DNA of 51,220 nucleotides from a virus: positions 1-51,220 of the IMG/VR virus record IMGVR_UViG_3300005096_000113. The stretch is one strand, 5' to 3'. The stretch's first letter is position 1. Every line of letters begins with the position of its first letter. Below are positions 28,046-39,200 of the stretch, piece by piece. Made by a program: the position numbers and the translations under genes. The notes below the pieces were generated by a model. That model ran no database searches, was not told the DNA's origin, and saw only the letters and a list, made by a program, of their open reading frames with translations.

Positions 28046-28803
28046 TATCGTTCCTGATGGAATATATTGAAGTCGCTATTGATTATCGAGTGCCGATAAT
28101 TTTCCAGGTAATGCGAACTGAAGAAGTTAAATTTAGAGTAGATTAATCTTCTGAAAGTCCCAGGGTTATATAATACACCAAATGGGGTCATTAGTAATTC
28201 ATCGCCAATATGCTTATACCCTGTAAATCTTAACGGCAAGTTTGGCACAGGGTCAGTTCCGTTGACTATTCTTAGTGTTCGATAAGCCATGTAGGTGGGG
28301 GGTCGCCACTGACCCATAAAGCGGGGGCTGCCAAACGTGATCGAATACATTCGACTCCAATCGACATTCAGTCTATAGTCTTGCTGATGAAGAATGTAGT
28401 GAGCCATTTGCGCCAAAGCGCCACCCATTGAGTGACCGCAGAAATAAATATACCTTGGGTTGTAATTATTTATCTCTCTAATTAATTGCCCTTTAATTGA
28501 GGCAAACGCCTTAAGAAACCCGGCATGCATTTGCGGAAGGCCTGGTCCAGCCCTTTCGAACTCACTATTGGCTATTGTTTTTAAATCATTTAACTTGCCA
28601 AATTCAGTCCCTCTGAATGTAACATAAACACTATCATCAACCTTCCTGACCGTTAAATAGATCCCCGTTAAAGCGCTTGAGATTGCAACTGTGTTTATGA
28701 TATTTTGCTTGATCGACTGGTTGGTAATCTGGCAAAGCCTTGATGTTAAATTTATTTTTGCATTAAGGTGATACCCGTGGTCTTGTATTATTAAGTTATT
28801 CAT
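28045..28803 (-). CDS. Class 3 lipase / alpha-beta hydrolase (252 aa)
   Basis: The class 3 lipase layout is complete: VTFRGTE at 61-67 (oxyanion region), FCGHSMGGALAQ with Ser 125 as nucleophile, GTDPVPNLP with Asp 184, and a late His (His 231 or His 238) as general base. No signal peptide. It lies in the tail operon between the tail tip and the fibre genes, so it is probably a virion enzyme; its substrate might be acylated surface polysaccharide, lipid A chains or membrane lipids. Lipases are rare in tail modules, where pectate-lyase or peptidoglycan enzymes are more usual. AAGG precedes the ATG. Confidence 0.85.
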   Translation of the reverse strand: MNNLIIQDHGYHLNAKINLTSRLCQITNQSIKQNIINTVAISSALTGIYLTVRKVDDSVYVTFRGTEFGKLNDLKTIANSEFERAGPGLPQMHAGFLKAFASIKGQLIREINNYNPRYIYFCGHSMGGALAQMAHYILHQQDYRLNVDWSRMYSITFGSPRFMGQWRPPTYMAYRTLRIVNGTDPVPNLPLRFTGYKHIGDELLMTPFGVLYNPGTFRRLIYSKFNFFSSHYLENYRHSIINSDFNIFHQER

Positions 28804-28819
28804 ATTGCAACCTTATCTG

Positions 28820-31800
28820 TTATTTGTATTGCAAAAATTTAACCTGAGATAACTGGACGGAAAATGGTTCATTGACGATAAACTGATCCATTGACACCTC
28901 AAAAACTACATCAGGCGATTGAGTCCAGGTGTTGACTGGAATTACGGGCGGAGAATATAAAAAAGTATTAGCCCCGTTGTTCACGCTATAGCCGATACTT
29001 CCGTCCGCATTGACGACAGCCTCTAGTATTGTATCAACACTAAGCTGGAAAACGCCAGCGCCAGTAACAATTGACGTAGAAAATTGGGTGGTGCCGTCCG
29101 CATATGCCGCAAAAATAGTATGGCCACTTGCTGTATTTTCTATTCGAAAGCCGATCCATTGGGTTACCGTTGCGGACTGAGAGAGCCTGTCGCCGGTGGT
29201 TATATGCATGGACCAGGAGGCTATCCCCGTTGGAAGCTGAAGTGGCTGAACTGCCGTGATAAACCGACGCCTTTTTGTCCAAACTAAAGGAACAACTCCG
29301 CTCTTAAGCATCCGCCTCGCTTCAAACCCATCACTAGCATTGCCACCGCAATTAAACCGGGTTCTACCATTCGCTAATGCGATTGATCCTGCTGTATTGA
29401 TCGACACAGTCTCAATAACTGACGTATCGTTTTTCCAATTATCATAAGCTTCTTGGGCAAAATACCCATCAAAATCAGGGCTGTCATTGTATATAAATAC
29501 CCATACTGCGTTATTTGCCGTGACGTCAGTCGCCATATAAACTGATCCGTCAAAAAACCATCGACTGCCGATTGAATACCCAAGCGTGCTATCTCTAATC
29601 ACAGAAGGCGGAACCGCAGCGCCTATCTCGTCTTTTGGATTTGATACAACAGCCCACACTGCTGCACTGATTGCCACGCTCGTCGCTACATAAGCTATGC
29701 TTCCAAAAATCCAACGGCTGCCTATACTGTATCCCTCAGTGCTATCATTACTTATGTTTGGGACAGCAACAGCAGCCAAATTATCCAATAGACCTGTTGA
29801 GTTCAATTGGTCCCAAACGGCAGCGCCGACAGCTACACTTGACGCCTTATAGTGAGCTTGCCCGAATGTCCACTCACTTCCTATTGAATACCCTTCAGTG
29901 CTATCATTTGATGCCACCGGAGCTGCCACACCAAGATAGTTATTTAATGGAGGACCATTATAAAGCGAGATAAAGTCAGACTTAAATGGGAAAACGTTTA
30001 ACGTCACTCCATGCTGGAACAATGATATCCCATTCGAATTACCAAAAGCAGCGTTGCCCGTTGACCCTCGACCTATTACAAAATAATCATCAATCCCAGG
30101 GGAGAAAACAACAGGAAGCCATGTGTTTCCATCGTTATACTCCCATGTTCCTGAGTTGTATCTGGCGAACGCGTATGTTCTTCTCAAGGTGGCACCGAGT
30201 GTTGTAAAATTTAACGCAGGGGATATCGACGCGTTATAAATCACATACCCGTCATCCGTTTCGCCAGCATGATAGATCGACGCCTCCTCACCAAGTGATC
30301 CAAAATCATTACCTCGGGGAAGCGTTACTGCAACTCCTTTTATATAAATGGTTGCGTCGATATCTGCCGGAGATGCATCTTTGCTGAATCCATGGATAAA
30401 AGATCCAGCAACCAGAGATGCCGCTGTTGATAAGCTTACAAAATTATCCTTGCATGCCGCTAGCGGAGTATTGATTGCGGCATTGTCAGCCGGAATATCA
30501 CCAAGACTATCGCTTATATTTGTCCCCCAGTCCGCACCCAGGGTGGCATTATCATCAGGGATAAAGCCAAGACTATCGCTTATATTTGTCCCCCAGTCTG
30601 CGCCGACGGTGGCGTCATTCTCAGGCTTAAATCCATCCGTATCTCCCACGTCTACCCACTCAATACTGACAGCTAGGGCAGTAAGCGTGACCGCTAACTC
30701 ATTAGTTACATTTGATAAGTCTAATTCGAACTGGTCATAAGGGACTAGCTTGACATAATATGTCGCAAGGTTAACTAGTGGGTTGTCGCTCGGGTCACTA
30801 TCAACAATGACCTGCTGAGCATTACTACCAACCAACCCAAACCTTGTTGCAGCCGTTGGTGTAAAAGCAGGCGTAGTTGATACGTGGATCTCCGAGCCTA
30901 GATAATCAAGGTCATTAGGATGGGCTGTCACATTGACCGTAAATTGCTGCACTCCTGGAGTAATAGACCAGGAAATTTCAGTGACGGCTGAGATTGGATT
31001 AGTGACCGACATCCGTGCCGGTATTGGTGATAAATTATTAAACTGGTCGTAAGCTCTTATCTCAACAGAAAATGATCTGATTGGATCGCCGTTATCCAGT
31101 TTGTTTTTGTCTATCGTGTAATCATACCTTTCATCATGGACCTGCTCCTCACGTAAAAGAAAAGCCTCGATAAACGGCCCCGGCCGATACATCCTAACTC
31201 GGTAGCCCTGGATCGTCGGATCGACATACCCAGTATCGCCGCCATTGTCTTCCGCGCCTAACTCCTGCGAAGGACGGTCTGGAGACTGGACTCTTCGCCA
31301 TTCGAATGAGACATTTGGTGTTGTGTACTCTACTGTATTTATTGGTAAATTTGATATATGCAATCCAGTGACATTTGGTATTTGGATCGCCGCGAAGCCT
31401 GATAGCGCTCGGGCAGAGACCTCTCCGACCTGACTTGATAGATTCCCCGTCGTATCAATAAACTGGATAGCATAATAATAAAGCACACTCTCTGGCGCTG
31501 GGTTAAAAAATGTATCTCCTGTCGTTCTGCCAACCTCAGTAAATGGGCCGCCTGACACAGGAGATCTAAAAACGATGGTTTCGAAGTGGTCAAGCTCAAC
31601 GGAGGCCGTCCATGACACGTCAATACCACCGGTCACTCCTAGTGCAGACAATCCAGTTGGATCAGCTGGCGCAGCCGTTTTACCAATGACCGTATGCGTT
31701 AATGATAAAAAATTAGCTGACCGGCGATTAAAAATATTTATTGGGTAAATCTGAAAGTCATAACTAACTCCATCAGCCAAGTTCGGAATGTATGTCCTTG

Positions 31801-34675
31801 TCGTATTCCTATCCGGCTCGACCGTGTGGGTTACGTATTCAGAGTCCGCCTCTATTGTTCGCTTGTACTGGATTCGATACCGATCTACATACCTGTCGAG
31901 CGTCCTATCCCATGTTAATAAAGCTCTAGTCACTATCTTGCCTGAAGCCGATAGGATCAACTGAGCGGTCCCTGAGAACGCCTGTAGGTTTGACATGTCT
32001 TTTGGTTGAGCGCGGTCATCGGACGGCTCGACTGAGTCGGGGTTTAGTAGGTATGTGATTGAGTGATTTTCACTAAAGAGGTCTCGGGATGCAGAGCCTG
32101 GCTTGTATGATTGCTTTAGGATGTTATCAAGTGGTTGTGTCTTTGGGTAGCTCACCGGATCAACGACGAACTCTCGATCAAAAGGAGAGTACCCTTCCGC
32201 AGGGACTGGCCCATTAAGTGACGCAATAAAATTAGCTTCCGTAAGGATTGGAACGATTGAATTCCTATCAGCAAGCAAGACAATTAATGATCCTGGGTAT
32301 CCTCCACTCCCTGATCCAGCAGCTAGTTTGTTATTCAGTTCTGGGGCTGCCTTTCTCGATCCGGAAGCGCCTGAAAGATTTATCTTGCCGCTCCCCATGA
32401 AAAGACCTTTACAAAAAATAGCAAGCCCTCCGCCGCCAGCTCCTCCGCTGTACCCATTAATAGGAACGGCTAACCCTGGCTCAACACTTGGCGTCTGGAT
32501 CAGCTCTATTCGGCCGCCACTCCCACCTGGGATTCCATTAATATGAATCGGCAGACCGCCTAGCTTGCCAAGCTCTGTCGCAGCAGGATCATCCTCTATT
32601 GATAACGACAAGCCAGACGGTAGTGTTCTAACGTCAGCCATCGAAAAATCTTGAGTTACTTCGCCCGAAGTTGATAGAAAGCTCATATTAAAAACAAGAG
32701 AGTCAGTGAAGGTCTCCCTTATAATTACTCCACCTTGCCCTTCAGTGCTTCCGTAGCCTTTATCTAACCCGCCAGACAAGTCATACTGAGTCCCTCCAAT
32801 CGACCTAATATCGCCATCGAGCGTGAGCAACCCATCGACCACTAGGAGTGTATTCATTGCTTGTAAGTCAAGCGTTACGCCTGCATCAATGACTAAGTCG
32901 CCATCATGGTACCAGACGTTCCTGTCTATATTTTTTTGCGCATTCGTTATTACGACATCAGCCGTTAAATGTCCGACTGGCCCTATTAATGAATATCCAG
33001 CCAATGTATTTATTAAGGTGTAGCCACTTCGCTGGCTAGTTAAATAAGCGAGAAAGTTTGGTATCGCAATGGATGGGATTGTATCATCTGACACAAGGTC
33101 GGTTGACGACAATGTCTTTCTTGTCGAGCCAATCAGCTGGAGAGATATCCCCCCGGTCTCAAAATCATGATCGACACCAATCGTGCGAAACGTTCGATTA
33201 ATTCCTGCCTGCTCACTCTTGTCGTCAAAAATCAATTTTGACTTAACCCGAATATTATCCCCAACCTCTATCGCTGAATTACTATTGGATAGCGTTAAGT
33301 TTAATAATTGGTGCTCAGCAGAATAGACATCACGTAGGTAGTCAATGATCTGCCTAACATTGGCTGATGACGCGTTGTTGCCAGAGAGTCCTTTAAACTG
33401 GTAAAGCTCCGCTGGCTTCCGCTGATACTTACCAATGGAGTCGCTGTCAATATAATCGGTCTGCCTGGCAAACTTTCCGTCGATACCTGAATGATCCCAT
33501 TGGACATTAAACACATTCACAATCGTCGAAGTAGCATGGGTTAAATCGGAGTAGTCAATAATGTCAGGATCTTGGATCTCAACCAAAGCAGCGCTACTAC
33601 TAAGTGGCGACACAGATCTCCGTATTGATAGAGAGCCATTAGCTGTAATTAAGATGTAGCACCCAATCAATGGAAGAAGCTCTCTTTCAATAAAGGCTTT
33701 TGCGTCAGTCTCTGCCAGGCCAATAAACTCAGCCCGAATCCCTTTATCGTTCGATTGAGCCCATAGGTCGTCATCAATACCGGTAAATGAAGGCAGGTCA
33801 ACATGGATTGGGTCTACACCAGCAGACCATGCGGGTGGGATGAATACGCCTTGGTTTAATAGCGCGCCTGTGTAAAGTGCGTATATTAACTTAACAACCG
33901 GCATATCAATATAGATAAACTCAGTGACCTCAACGATATCATCATTACTTGCCCCAAGCACTTCTATCGGCTCATCATCCGTGCCGAATCTTCCCGCCTG
34001 AATTCCATCAAAGGTAGTCGCTGTTTTTGAGGTGTAAGAGAAAATCGTATCCTTTATCTTCACATAGCCTATCGTTACATTGGGATCCTTATTCCAAAAA
34101 CTGGTATGGGCGACCATCTCGAAATTAGTGGTAGTCGCCACATCGAGAGACGTGTCTCCTGGATTATAGCCTGTGATTAGCCTGGTCTTGCGCTGAGTGA
34201 ATATCGACCTTCGAGCTAATCGGTTCGTGTCTGAGCATGTGATAGAGTACTCGTTATCCATACGGGTAACTTCTTCAATGATCTGCACGCCATTAGGTAT
34301 CAGCTCGTACTGTTCAAACCCAAGCTCAGGGAAGCCCATATATATTTTTACAATTTGCCCAGAAAGAGATAGCCCGCTATTGAATTTATCACGAATTTTT
34401 TTTGATAACTGGAAGTCCTTATCAATGAATGAAAAAGTCTGGCTTCCTATCGTGGTAAGGAATTTATTCTCTTGAAGCTTTTGCGATGATCCTGATGGGT
34501 GTGAACTAATTACATCGCTATATATTGTCTCACCGTCTGGCGCTGATGCTTCTGGATGTGATGTAATATAAATTCGATCTGTGACTTGATTGCTAAAATT
34601 AATCTCAATGGTGTAGACAAACTGTTTACTCTTATCAGCGTTAATTAAGGCGAATGCCTCATTATAAATTCTCAT
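28820..34675 (-). CDS. Tail tip / central fibre protein, gpJ-like (1,951 aa)
   Basis: Residues about 1-550 resemble a J-like tail tip core (beta-rich, with IDYSDLTHATSTIVNVFNVQ and a later ITGVDHD-like block). About 570-830 is Gly-rich with a shell-like beta domain. About 900-1230 includes fibronectin type III-like domains (RALLTWDRTLDRYVDRYRIQ; GGIDVSWTASVELDHFE). Near 1350-1400 are short repeats of DSLGxIPxDNA. About 1590-1740 holds three repeats of DSTxGYSIGSxW-x8-YxA-x7-AVW. The start is ATG 34675, overlapping the preceding stop (TAATG), with AGG 8 bases upstream; TTG 34690 is rejected. It determines host binding. Confidence 0.8.
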   Translation of the reverse strand: MRIYNEAFALINADKSKQFVYTIEINFSNQVTDRIYITSHPEASAPDGETIYSDVISSHPSGSSQKLQENKFLTTIGSQTFSFIDKDFQLSKKIRDKFNSGLSLSGQIVKIYMGFPELGFEQYELIPNGVQIIEEVTRMDNEYSITCSDTNRLARRSIFTQRKTRLITGYNPGDTSLDVATTTNFEMVAHTSFWNKDPNVTIGYVKIKDTIFSYTSKTATTFDGIQAGRFGTDDEPIEVLGASNDDIVEVTEFIYIDMPVVKLIYALYTGALLNQGVFIPPAWSAGVDPIHVDLPSFTGIDDDLWAQSNDKGIRAEFIGLAETDAKAFIERELLPLIGCYILITANGSLSIRRSVSPLSSSAALVEIQDPDIIDYSDLTHATSTIVNVFNVQWDHSGIDGKFARQTDYIDSDSIGKYQRKPAELYQFKGLSGNNASSANVRQIIDYLRDVYSAEHQLLNLTLSNSNSAIEVGDNIRVKSKLIFDDKSEQAGINRTFRTIGVDHDFETGGISLQLIGSTRKTLSSTDLVSDDTIPSIAIPNFLAYLTSQRSGYTLINTLAGYSLIGPVGHLTADVVITNAQKNIDRNVWYHDGDLVIDAGVTLDLQAMNTLLVVDGLLTLDGDIRSIGGTQYDLSGGLDKGYGSTEGQGGVIIRETFTDSLVFNMSFLSTSGEVTQDFSMADVRTLPSGLSLSIEDDPAATELGKLGGLPIHINGIPGGSGGRIELIQTPSVEPGLAVPINGYSGGAGGGGLAIFCKGLFMGSGKINLSGASGSRKAAPELNNKLAAGSGSGGYPGSLIVLLADRNSIVPILTEANFIASLNGPVPAEGYSPFDREFVVDPVSYPKTQPLDNILKQSYKPGSASRDLFSENHSITYLLNPDSVEPSDDRAQPKDMSNLQAFSGTAQLILSASGKIVTRALLTWDRTLDRYVDRYRIQYKRTIEADSEYVTHTVEPDRNTTRTYIPNLADGVSYDFQIYPINIFNRRSANFLSLTHTVIGKTAAPADPTGLSALGVTGGIDVSWTASVELDHFETIVFRSPVSGGPFTEVGRTTGDTFFNPAPESVLYYYAIQFIDTTGNLSSQVGEVSARALSGFAAIQIPNVTGLHISNLPINTVEYTTPNVSFEWRRVQSPDRPSQELGAEDNGGDTGYVDPTIQGYRVRMYRPGPFIEAFLLREEQVHDERYDYTIDKNKLDNGDPIRSFSVEIRAYDQFNNLSPIPARMSVTNPISAVTEISWSITPGVQQFTVNVTAHPNDLDYLGSEIHVSTTPAFTPTAATRFGLVGSNAQQVIVDSDPSDNPLVNLATYYVKLVPYDQFELDLSNVTNELAVTLTALAVSIEWVDVGDTDGFKPENDATVGADWGTNISDSLGFIPDDNATLGADWGTNISDSLGDIPADNAAINTPLAACKDNFVSLSTAASLVAGSFIHGFSKDASPADIDATIYIKGVAVTLPRGNDFGSLGEEASIYHAGETDDGYVIYNASISPALNFTTLGATLRRTYAFARYNSGTWEYNDGNTWLPVVFSPGIDDYFVIGRGSTGNAAFGNSNGISLFQHGVTLNVFPFKSDFISLYNGPPLNNYLGVAAPVASNDSTEGYSIGSEWTFGQAHYKASSVAVGAAVWDQLNSTGLLDNLAAVAVPNISNDSTEGYSIGSRWIFGSIAYVATSVAISAAVWAVVSNPKDEIGAAVPPSVIRDSTLGYSIGSRWFFDGSVYMATDVTANNAVWVFIYNDSPDFDGYFAQEAYDNWKNDTSVIETVSINTAGSIALANGRTRFNCGGNASDGFEARRMLKSGVVPLVWTKRRRFITAVQPLQLPTGIASWSMHITTGDRLSQSATVTQWIGFRIENTASGHTIFAAYADGTTQFSTSIVTGAGVFQLSVDTILEAVVNADGSIGYSVNNGANTFLYSPPVIPVNTWTQSPDVVFEVSMDQFIVNEPFSVQLSQVKFLQYK

Positions 34676-35460
34676 TATGTTAACCTGCAAGTAAATGAAA
34701 AACTAAAGTAAGTTGAATTATTCATTCGAGATTTAGTCCAGCCGCCTTCTAGCTGAGCAGTAGGCGTCTCCCCGGCTGATAGTGTTTCCTCATCCCTTCC
34801 AAACTGGAACTCCTCTCCCCTCGATACGGAGTATAAAAATTCTTCTATTTCAGGAACGTCAACCAGTGCTATCTGTGATAGAGTAACAGACACTAAGTTG
34901 ACGGTCGATTTTATTAGTGATTGAGTGTTACCTCCTAGTGATCGAGATACTGACCTCATCCTCTCTTTTGATAATGAATAATCAATTGGAAGTGAGAGAG
35001 TAAATCCTTGAACTATTTTGCATGTGATATCATCAAAGACGCCCGTTCCTATTTCGCCGGGGTCACCAATGCTTGCCGATACATTACACAAGGCTAGCGA
35101 AGACGAAAAAACAAAGCCTAGCCTTGACTCTAGCGCGCCTGCGGGAATAACGATACTTTCGATAACCCCAACTGGTAAGGTAGTAAATGAGTTTGAGACG
35201 ACAAGATAAGAATCATGAGCGGCAGTATATTTAGTTATCTTAACTTCGTATTTTTGGTTAGGCGCAATAACTAAGTTCTGATGAGCATACGACCTGTTGT
35301 TTGTGTAAGCGATATTTAATCTAGAATTAACTGACGATATTATCCCGTTCTGAGAGGACCATCCGATTGCGTTTGAAGTGAAGCTGCCATTATTGACTAC
35401 ATCCACCTGGACATGAGCTGGAATTATTCTTCGCTTTGCATTGTATACAAATATAGCCAT
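34675..35460 (-). CDS. Distal tail protein with carbohydrate-binding-like insert (261 aa)
   Basis: Residues about 17-150 look like a carbohydrate-binding jelly-roll (VVNNGSFTSNAIGWSSQNG, then a strand order ending ASIGDPGEIGTGVFDDI). The C-terminal 110 residues carry a tail-type domain (VDVPEIEEFLYSVSRGEEFQFG, ending FSFTCRLT). It precedes the tail tip gene, so it corresponds in position to the lambda M/L/K region. Its stop overlaps the tail tip start. Confidence 0.65.
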   Translation of the reverse strand: MAIFVYNAKRRIIPAHVQVDVVNNGSFTSNAIGWSSQNGIISSVNSRLNIAYTNNRSYAHQNLVIAPNQKYEVKITKYTAAHDSYLVVSNSFTTLPVGVIESIVIPAGALESRLGFVFSSSLALCNVSASIGDPGEIGTGVFDDITCKIVQGFTLSLPIDYSLSKERMRSVSRSLGGNTQSLIKSTVNLVSVTLSQIALVDVPEIEEFLYSVSRGEEFQFGRDEETLSAGETPTAQLEGGWTKSRMNNSTYFSFSFTCRLT

Positions 35461-35462
35461 AA

Positions 35463-36224
35463 CTAGGTCTTTATAAGTGAGAAATCGTAAGTTACTTTAT
35501 CTTCCGTTGGCCCGATGAAATTCTTTTGCTCGTCACCTTTCATTCTGACCTGGATCGGGTTAACCGGAAAGCCTGGCGATAACGATAGATCGTCATAAGT
35601 GAACTCCCTATAGTCACTAACCAAGTCAAAAAACTCATCCCATTGAATATCAATGGGTGCCGAGATATACCCAGTGGTTACTTGCACCTCCTCCTCTTCT
35701 CTCGTAAAATTAACATAGAGCTGAGTTCCATCTACTGAGCGCCTCATGTCGCTAACTGACACGTCCTTATCAATGAATTGCTGCGCGTTATCCGTTAATA
35801 CCTTCTCATTTGATTGATTCACAATAAAGTCAGAGAAGACGGCTGCTGCGTTTACTGACGCAGTAATCATAACAGCAAAAGAGGTCTGTGACGCCGTGAA
35901 CTGAATAATTATCTCATCACCTTGCCCGGAGATTACCGACAAGTCTGAAGCAATAATAATACCTGGCGGAGCGATTAGGTTTTCAGTGACATAAACTTCT
36001 GCGGATAATGCAGAGTCAACAGTTAATTTAACCTGGATCTTATCACCAATGGTAGAAGCAAAGGTTTGAGTGACGTAAGTTTGTGAGATTGCATTTTGAT
36101 TATATCCGATTATCATTTCTTCATTAACGAATACCACGCCGCTTCCCGCGATTACCCAGGATCCGGGAACGGAGAAGGTGTCGCCTATTTGTGCACCATC
36201 ATAATCTAGATGAGTAAGGACCAT
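35463..36224 (-). CDS. Distal tail protein with carbohydrate-binding-like domain (253 aa)
   Basis: Similar two-part layout: a beta-sandwich at about 10-135 (FSVPGSWVIAGSGVVFVNEE then strands and VFSDFIV), then a tail domain (FIDKDVSVSDMRRSVDGTQL, VTTGYISAPIDIQWDEFF, ending VTYDFSLIKT). Its start overlaps the tape measure stop. It likely forms the first ring below the tape measure. Confidence 0.62.
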   Translation of the reverse strand: MVLTHLDYDGAQIGDTFSVPGSWVIAGSGVVFVNEEMIIGYNQNAISQTYVTQTFASTIGDKIQVKLTVDSALSAEVYVTENLIAPPGIIIASDLSVISGQGDEIIIQFTASQTSFAVMITASVNAAAVFSDFIVNQSNEKVLTDNAQQFIDKDVSVSDMRRSVDGTQLYVNFTREEEEVQVTTGYISAPIDIQWDEFFDLVSDYREFTYDDLSLSPGFPVNPIQVRMKGDEQKNFIGPTEDKVTYDFSLIKT

Positions 36225-39200
36225 TAATTACTAAGCTCCAGTCGCTGCCTGCTTCGGCGGTTAAATAATACTCGGTCACCTCGATCTGATGCTTGCTCAA
36301 TTGCATCCATCACTGAGTCAACCTGTCCTTTACTGAAATTCGTCTGGTCCGTGCCAAACACATTAATTGTCGTTGTTCCTGCCCGCTCCGCATTTGGGTT
36401 CCTTTCCCCATCAATATTCCTCAATGGCTTAGGGGACGGCCTTGTCGATGACACATTTGGTGAAAATGTTGTTGACTCTATTTGCTGTAACTGCTTGCCA
36501 ACGAAGGCCGCTGCCGCTAGCGCGAAGGCTGTACCGGCAGCAGGGTTGATTGCGCTGCCAGCGGCATACGCGTTCATAACAGCAAGCCCGCCTTTTAGTG
36601 CCGCGCTAGCTAAATCAAATTTTTTCTTTATATCAAAAGCTTTTTTCGCTTCTTTATTTAATGCTGCCGTCTGCTGCTGCTCTAACGCAATGAGTGATTT
36701 TGATTCTTTCTCTTTCAGTGCGTTTCTACGATTAGAGAACTCAGTGTCGGTGATATCGCCTGCGTTTCTAGTGTCAACCAGCGCTTGCAATCCCGTATCA
36801 AATTCGCTCTTTATGGCTCGCTCTCTTGCCTTGCCTTCCTTCTCGACTTTGGCTGTTGCCATTTCTTGATCGATCCGAGCAATGCCAGAGATTGAATCAG
36901 CGAATCCGGCGAACCCAGACAGTGCCGTTCTCCACTTGTCTGTAATTTTATCTGCCGTCTTTCCATTGATATCATCGACAAAATCCTGATAGTCAAGATC
37001 AAGCTTTTTCTTAAGCTCGATTGCCAATGTTTTATCACTTAACTCTCGATCAAGGAAGCTCTTCGCGTTATCTGTTATCCGCTTTAATGAAGCAATCGCC
37101 TCAGTAGATCGATCATTTATTTGCTGGAATGTATCATCATCTTCAAACTGAAGGCTTAAGGATATCTCTTTGGCAGATATCTTTTCAATCTCCTGAGTGA
37201 AGGCGTCACCGACAGAGCCTATTAATTTACGTGCTTTATCGATTGAATCAGCGCTACCCGCTCCCGCTTCGAATCCAGCCCTAACGGAGCTGATCAGCTT
37301 TAACGCTTTCTTTTCTGCCTTATCAGTAGCGGATCCTATTTGCTGAACAAAAATATTAAACTGACGAAGAAGCTTTGCTTGTCGAGATGCATCAAGTGCT
37401 GCTGACCTGACTGAGAAATCCTCCTCTAGCTTCAACCTAAGATCTGCAATTAACTTATCGTTATTAAGTAACTGGCTGCCCCTAGCAATGCGTCGATTAA
37501 GTAATTGCTCAAGCGCCTCATCTGTCCTTATACCTCCAACATTGATCAGCTTTAGCTCGGCAGCAATTGAGTTAAATACCCTGGTGACTGTATCATTACT
37601 TAATATTGCGCGCTGAGCTAACTTATCTTCTTCGGCAATTAAGTCATTAATCACCTTGCTTAGCCGGTTGAATCGCTCCTGCTCTGTCTCGGCATTCCTT
37701 AGCTTGCTAAGATCGGCCAATCGTTTATTATTGATGGCGGCAATTCTCTTCCCGCCTTGAGTGGCAATAGCTAGCGAGGCATCCTGGAACTTCTGCTGGA
37801 CCTCAAGAAGCAGTTTATTTCTCTCTAATTCATTTTTTTGACCTGCATTTACAATCTGCTTTTGCTTTGTAAATCTATCCTGAAGTTGAGAAACAATGGC
37901 ATTAGTTTGAGTCTCAATGATGTCAATATTTTTTGTATCAGTTAGTCGCGCTGTCGGTTTATCAACTGCTGATATAATATTTCGAACATCTGATGATATC
38001 TCGATGGCTAGACTCTTCAAGTCTTTGCGCCGCTGGTCTAGATTCCTAACCGTCTTAACTAGGATCTTCTCAGTCAGCTCTGCCTGCTTTCTTTGCACCT
38101 TATCAAGCGCTGACTCAAACTTATCAGTTAGCGCCTGGTTATCCCTATCTAACCGATCTCTGCGCGACTGATCGATAGCAAGCGAGCGTTGATTGAACTC
38201 TTTATTAAGAAGCTCTTCAGCCGCCAATGCAGCCTTTGTCTTTCCAAAGTTCTCTTCTAGAAACGCCTGTTGTGCAGCTCTAGCTTCCGCGATGTTCTTT
38301 TGCGTCCTATCCCCACCAATAGACGACAAGGAAATCTCTCGCTGAATAAGCTTGGCGATTTCTTCTCCGCCTTTCTTGACCGCCTTTACTGAAGCGTCAA
38401 CTCTTAAGTCAGCTCGGATGTTTTTAGTGACGTCTTCCTCAAGCCGCTTTAGGATCCCTTTTACTTTATCTACACCTGTCTCTACGTTTTTAAAGAAAGC
38501 GGCTGCTCGCTTATCCTGCTGGGCAAATACCACCTTGACAATCTTTTTATTAAAGTCCTCATCAAGCTTGGCAAGATCAGCTTCATTAGCGCCCGCTTCT
38601 ATTTTCGACAGCCTTAATTTATTAAACCGAGCCGTTAACTGCTCGACCTCTGTCTGATCAAAGGATGACTCCCGGACCTGCTTCCTTTTTTCTAGAATCT
38701 TTTCTAACTCTTTTGAGAACTTAAGCTCAACCCGATTCCGTGCGGCATTTATTAACCCTGCAGACGCGTTGATTTTATCTCGGCGAGCATTAAAATCTTC
38801 GCTTTCCTTTAAGAACCTTTCTTGGGAAACGCTAAATACTTCCCGTTCTTCGTCTGACAATCCTCCAGGTAATGACGTCTGATCAGCCAGTCTTGTCTTC
38901 GCTCTATTGAAATTAGCAATGGATTTAATCTCATCAATACGGACTTTATCAAGCGCGGCATTACTTACTCGCTCTGCATTGTTTAGCTCATTAAGCAGGT
39001 CTTGCCGCTCCATACCTAATTTACGTGTCTCGCTGATATCGGCAGAGAGGATCTTAAAGACATCACGCCTAGATTCACGAAGGTCTTTATTCAGCTTCCT
39101 GGCTATTTTGACCTGTTCGCGGGCATTTTCTTCCTGGATTTTAATCGCTTCTTTTGACAAGAAAGCCAAAGTAGCCAATCGCTCTTTCTCGCTATCAACA

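Noticed and set aside
29040-33023. Frames inside and opposite the tail tip gene
   Set aside because: All overlap a long gene with clear domains; no start signals.
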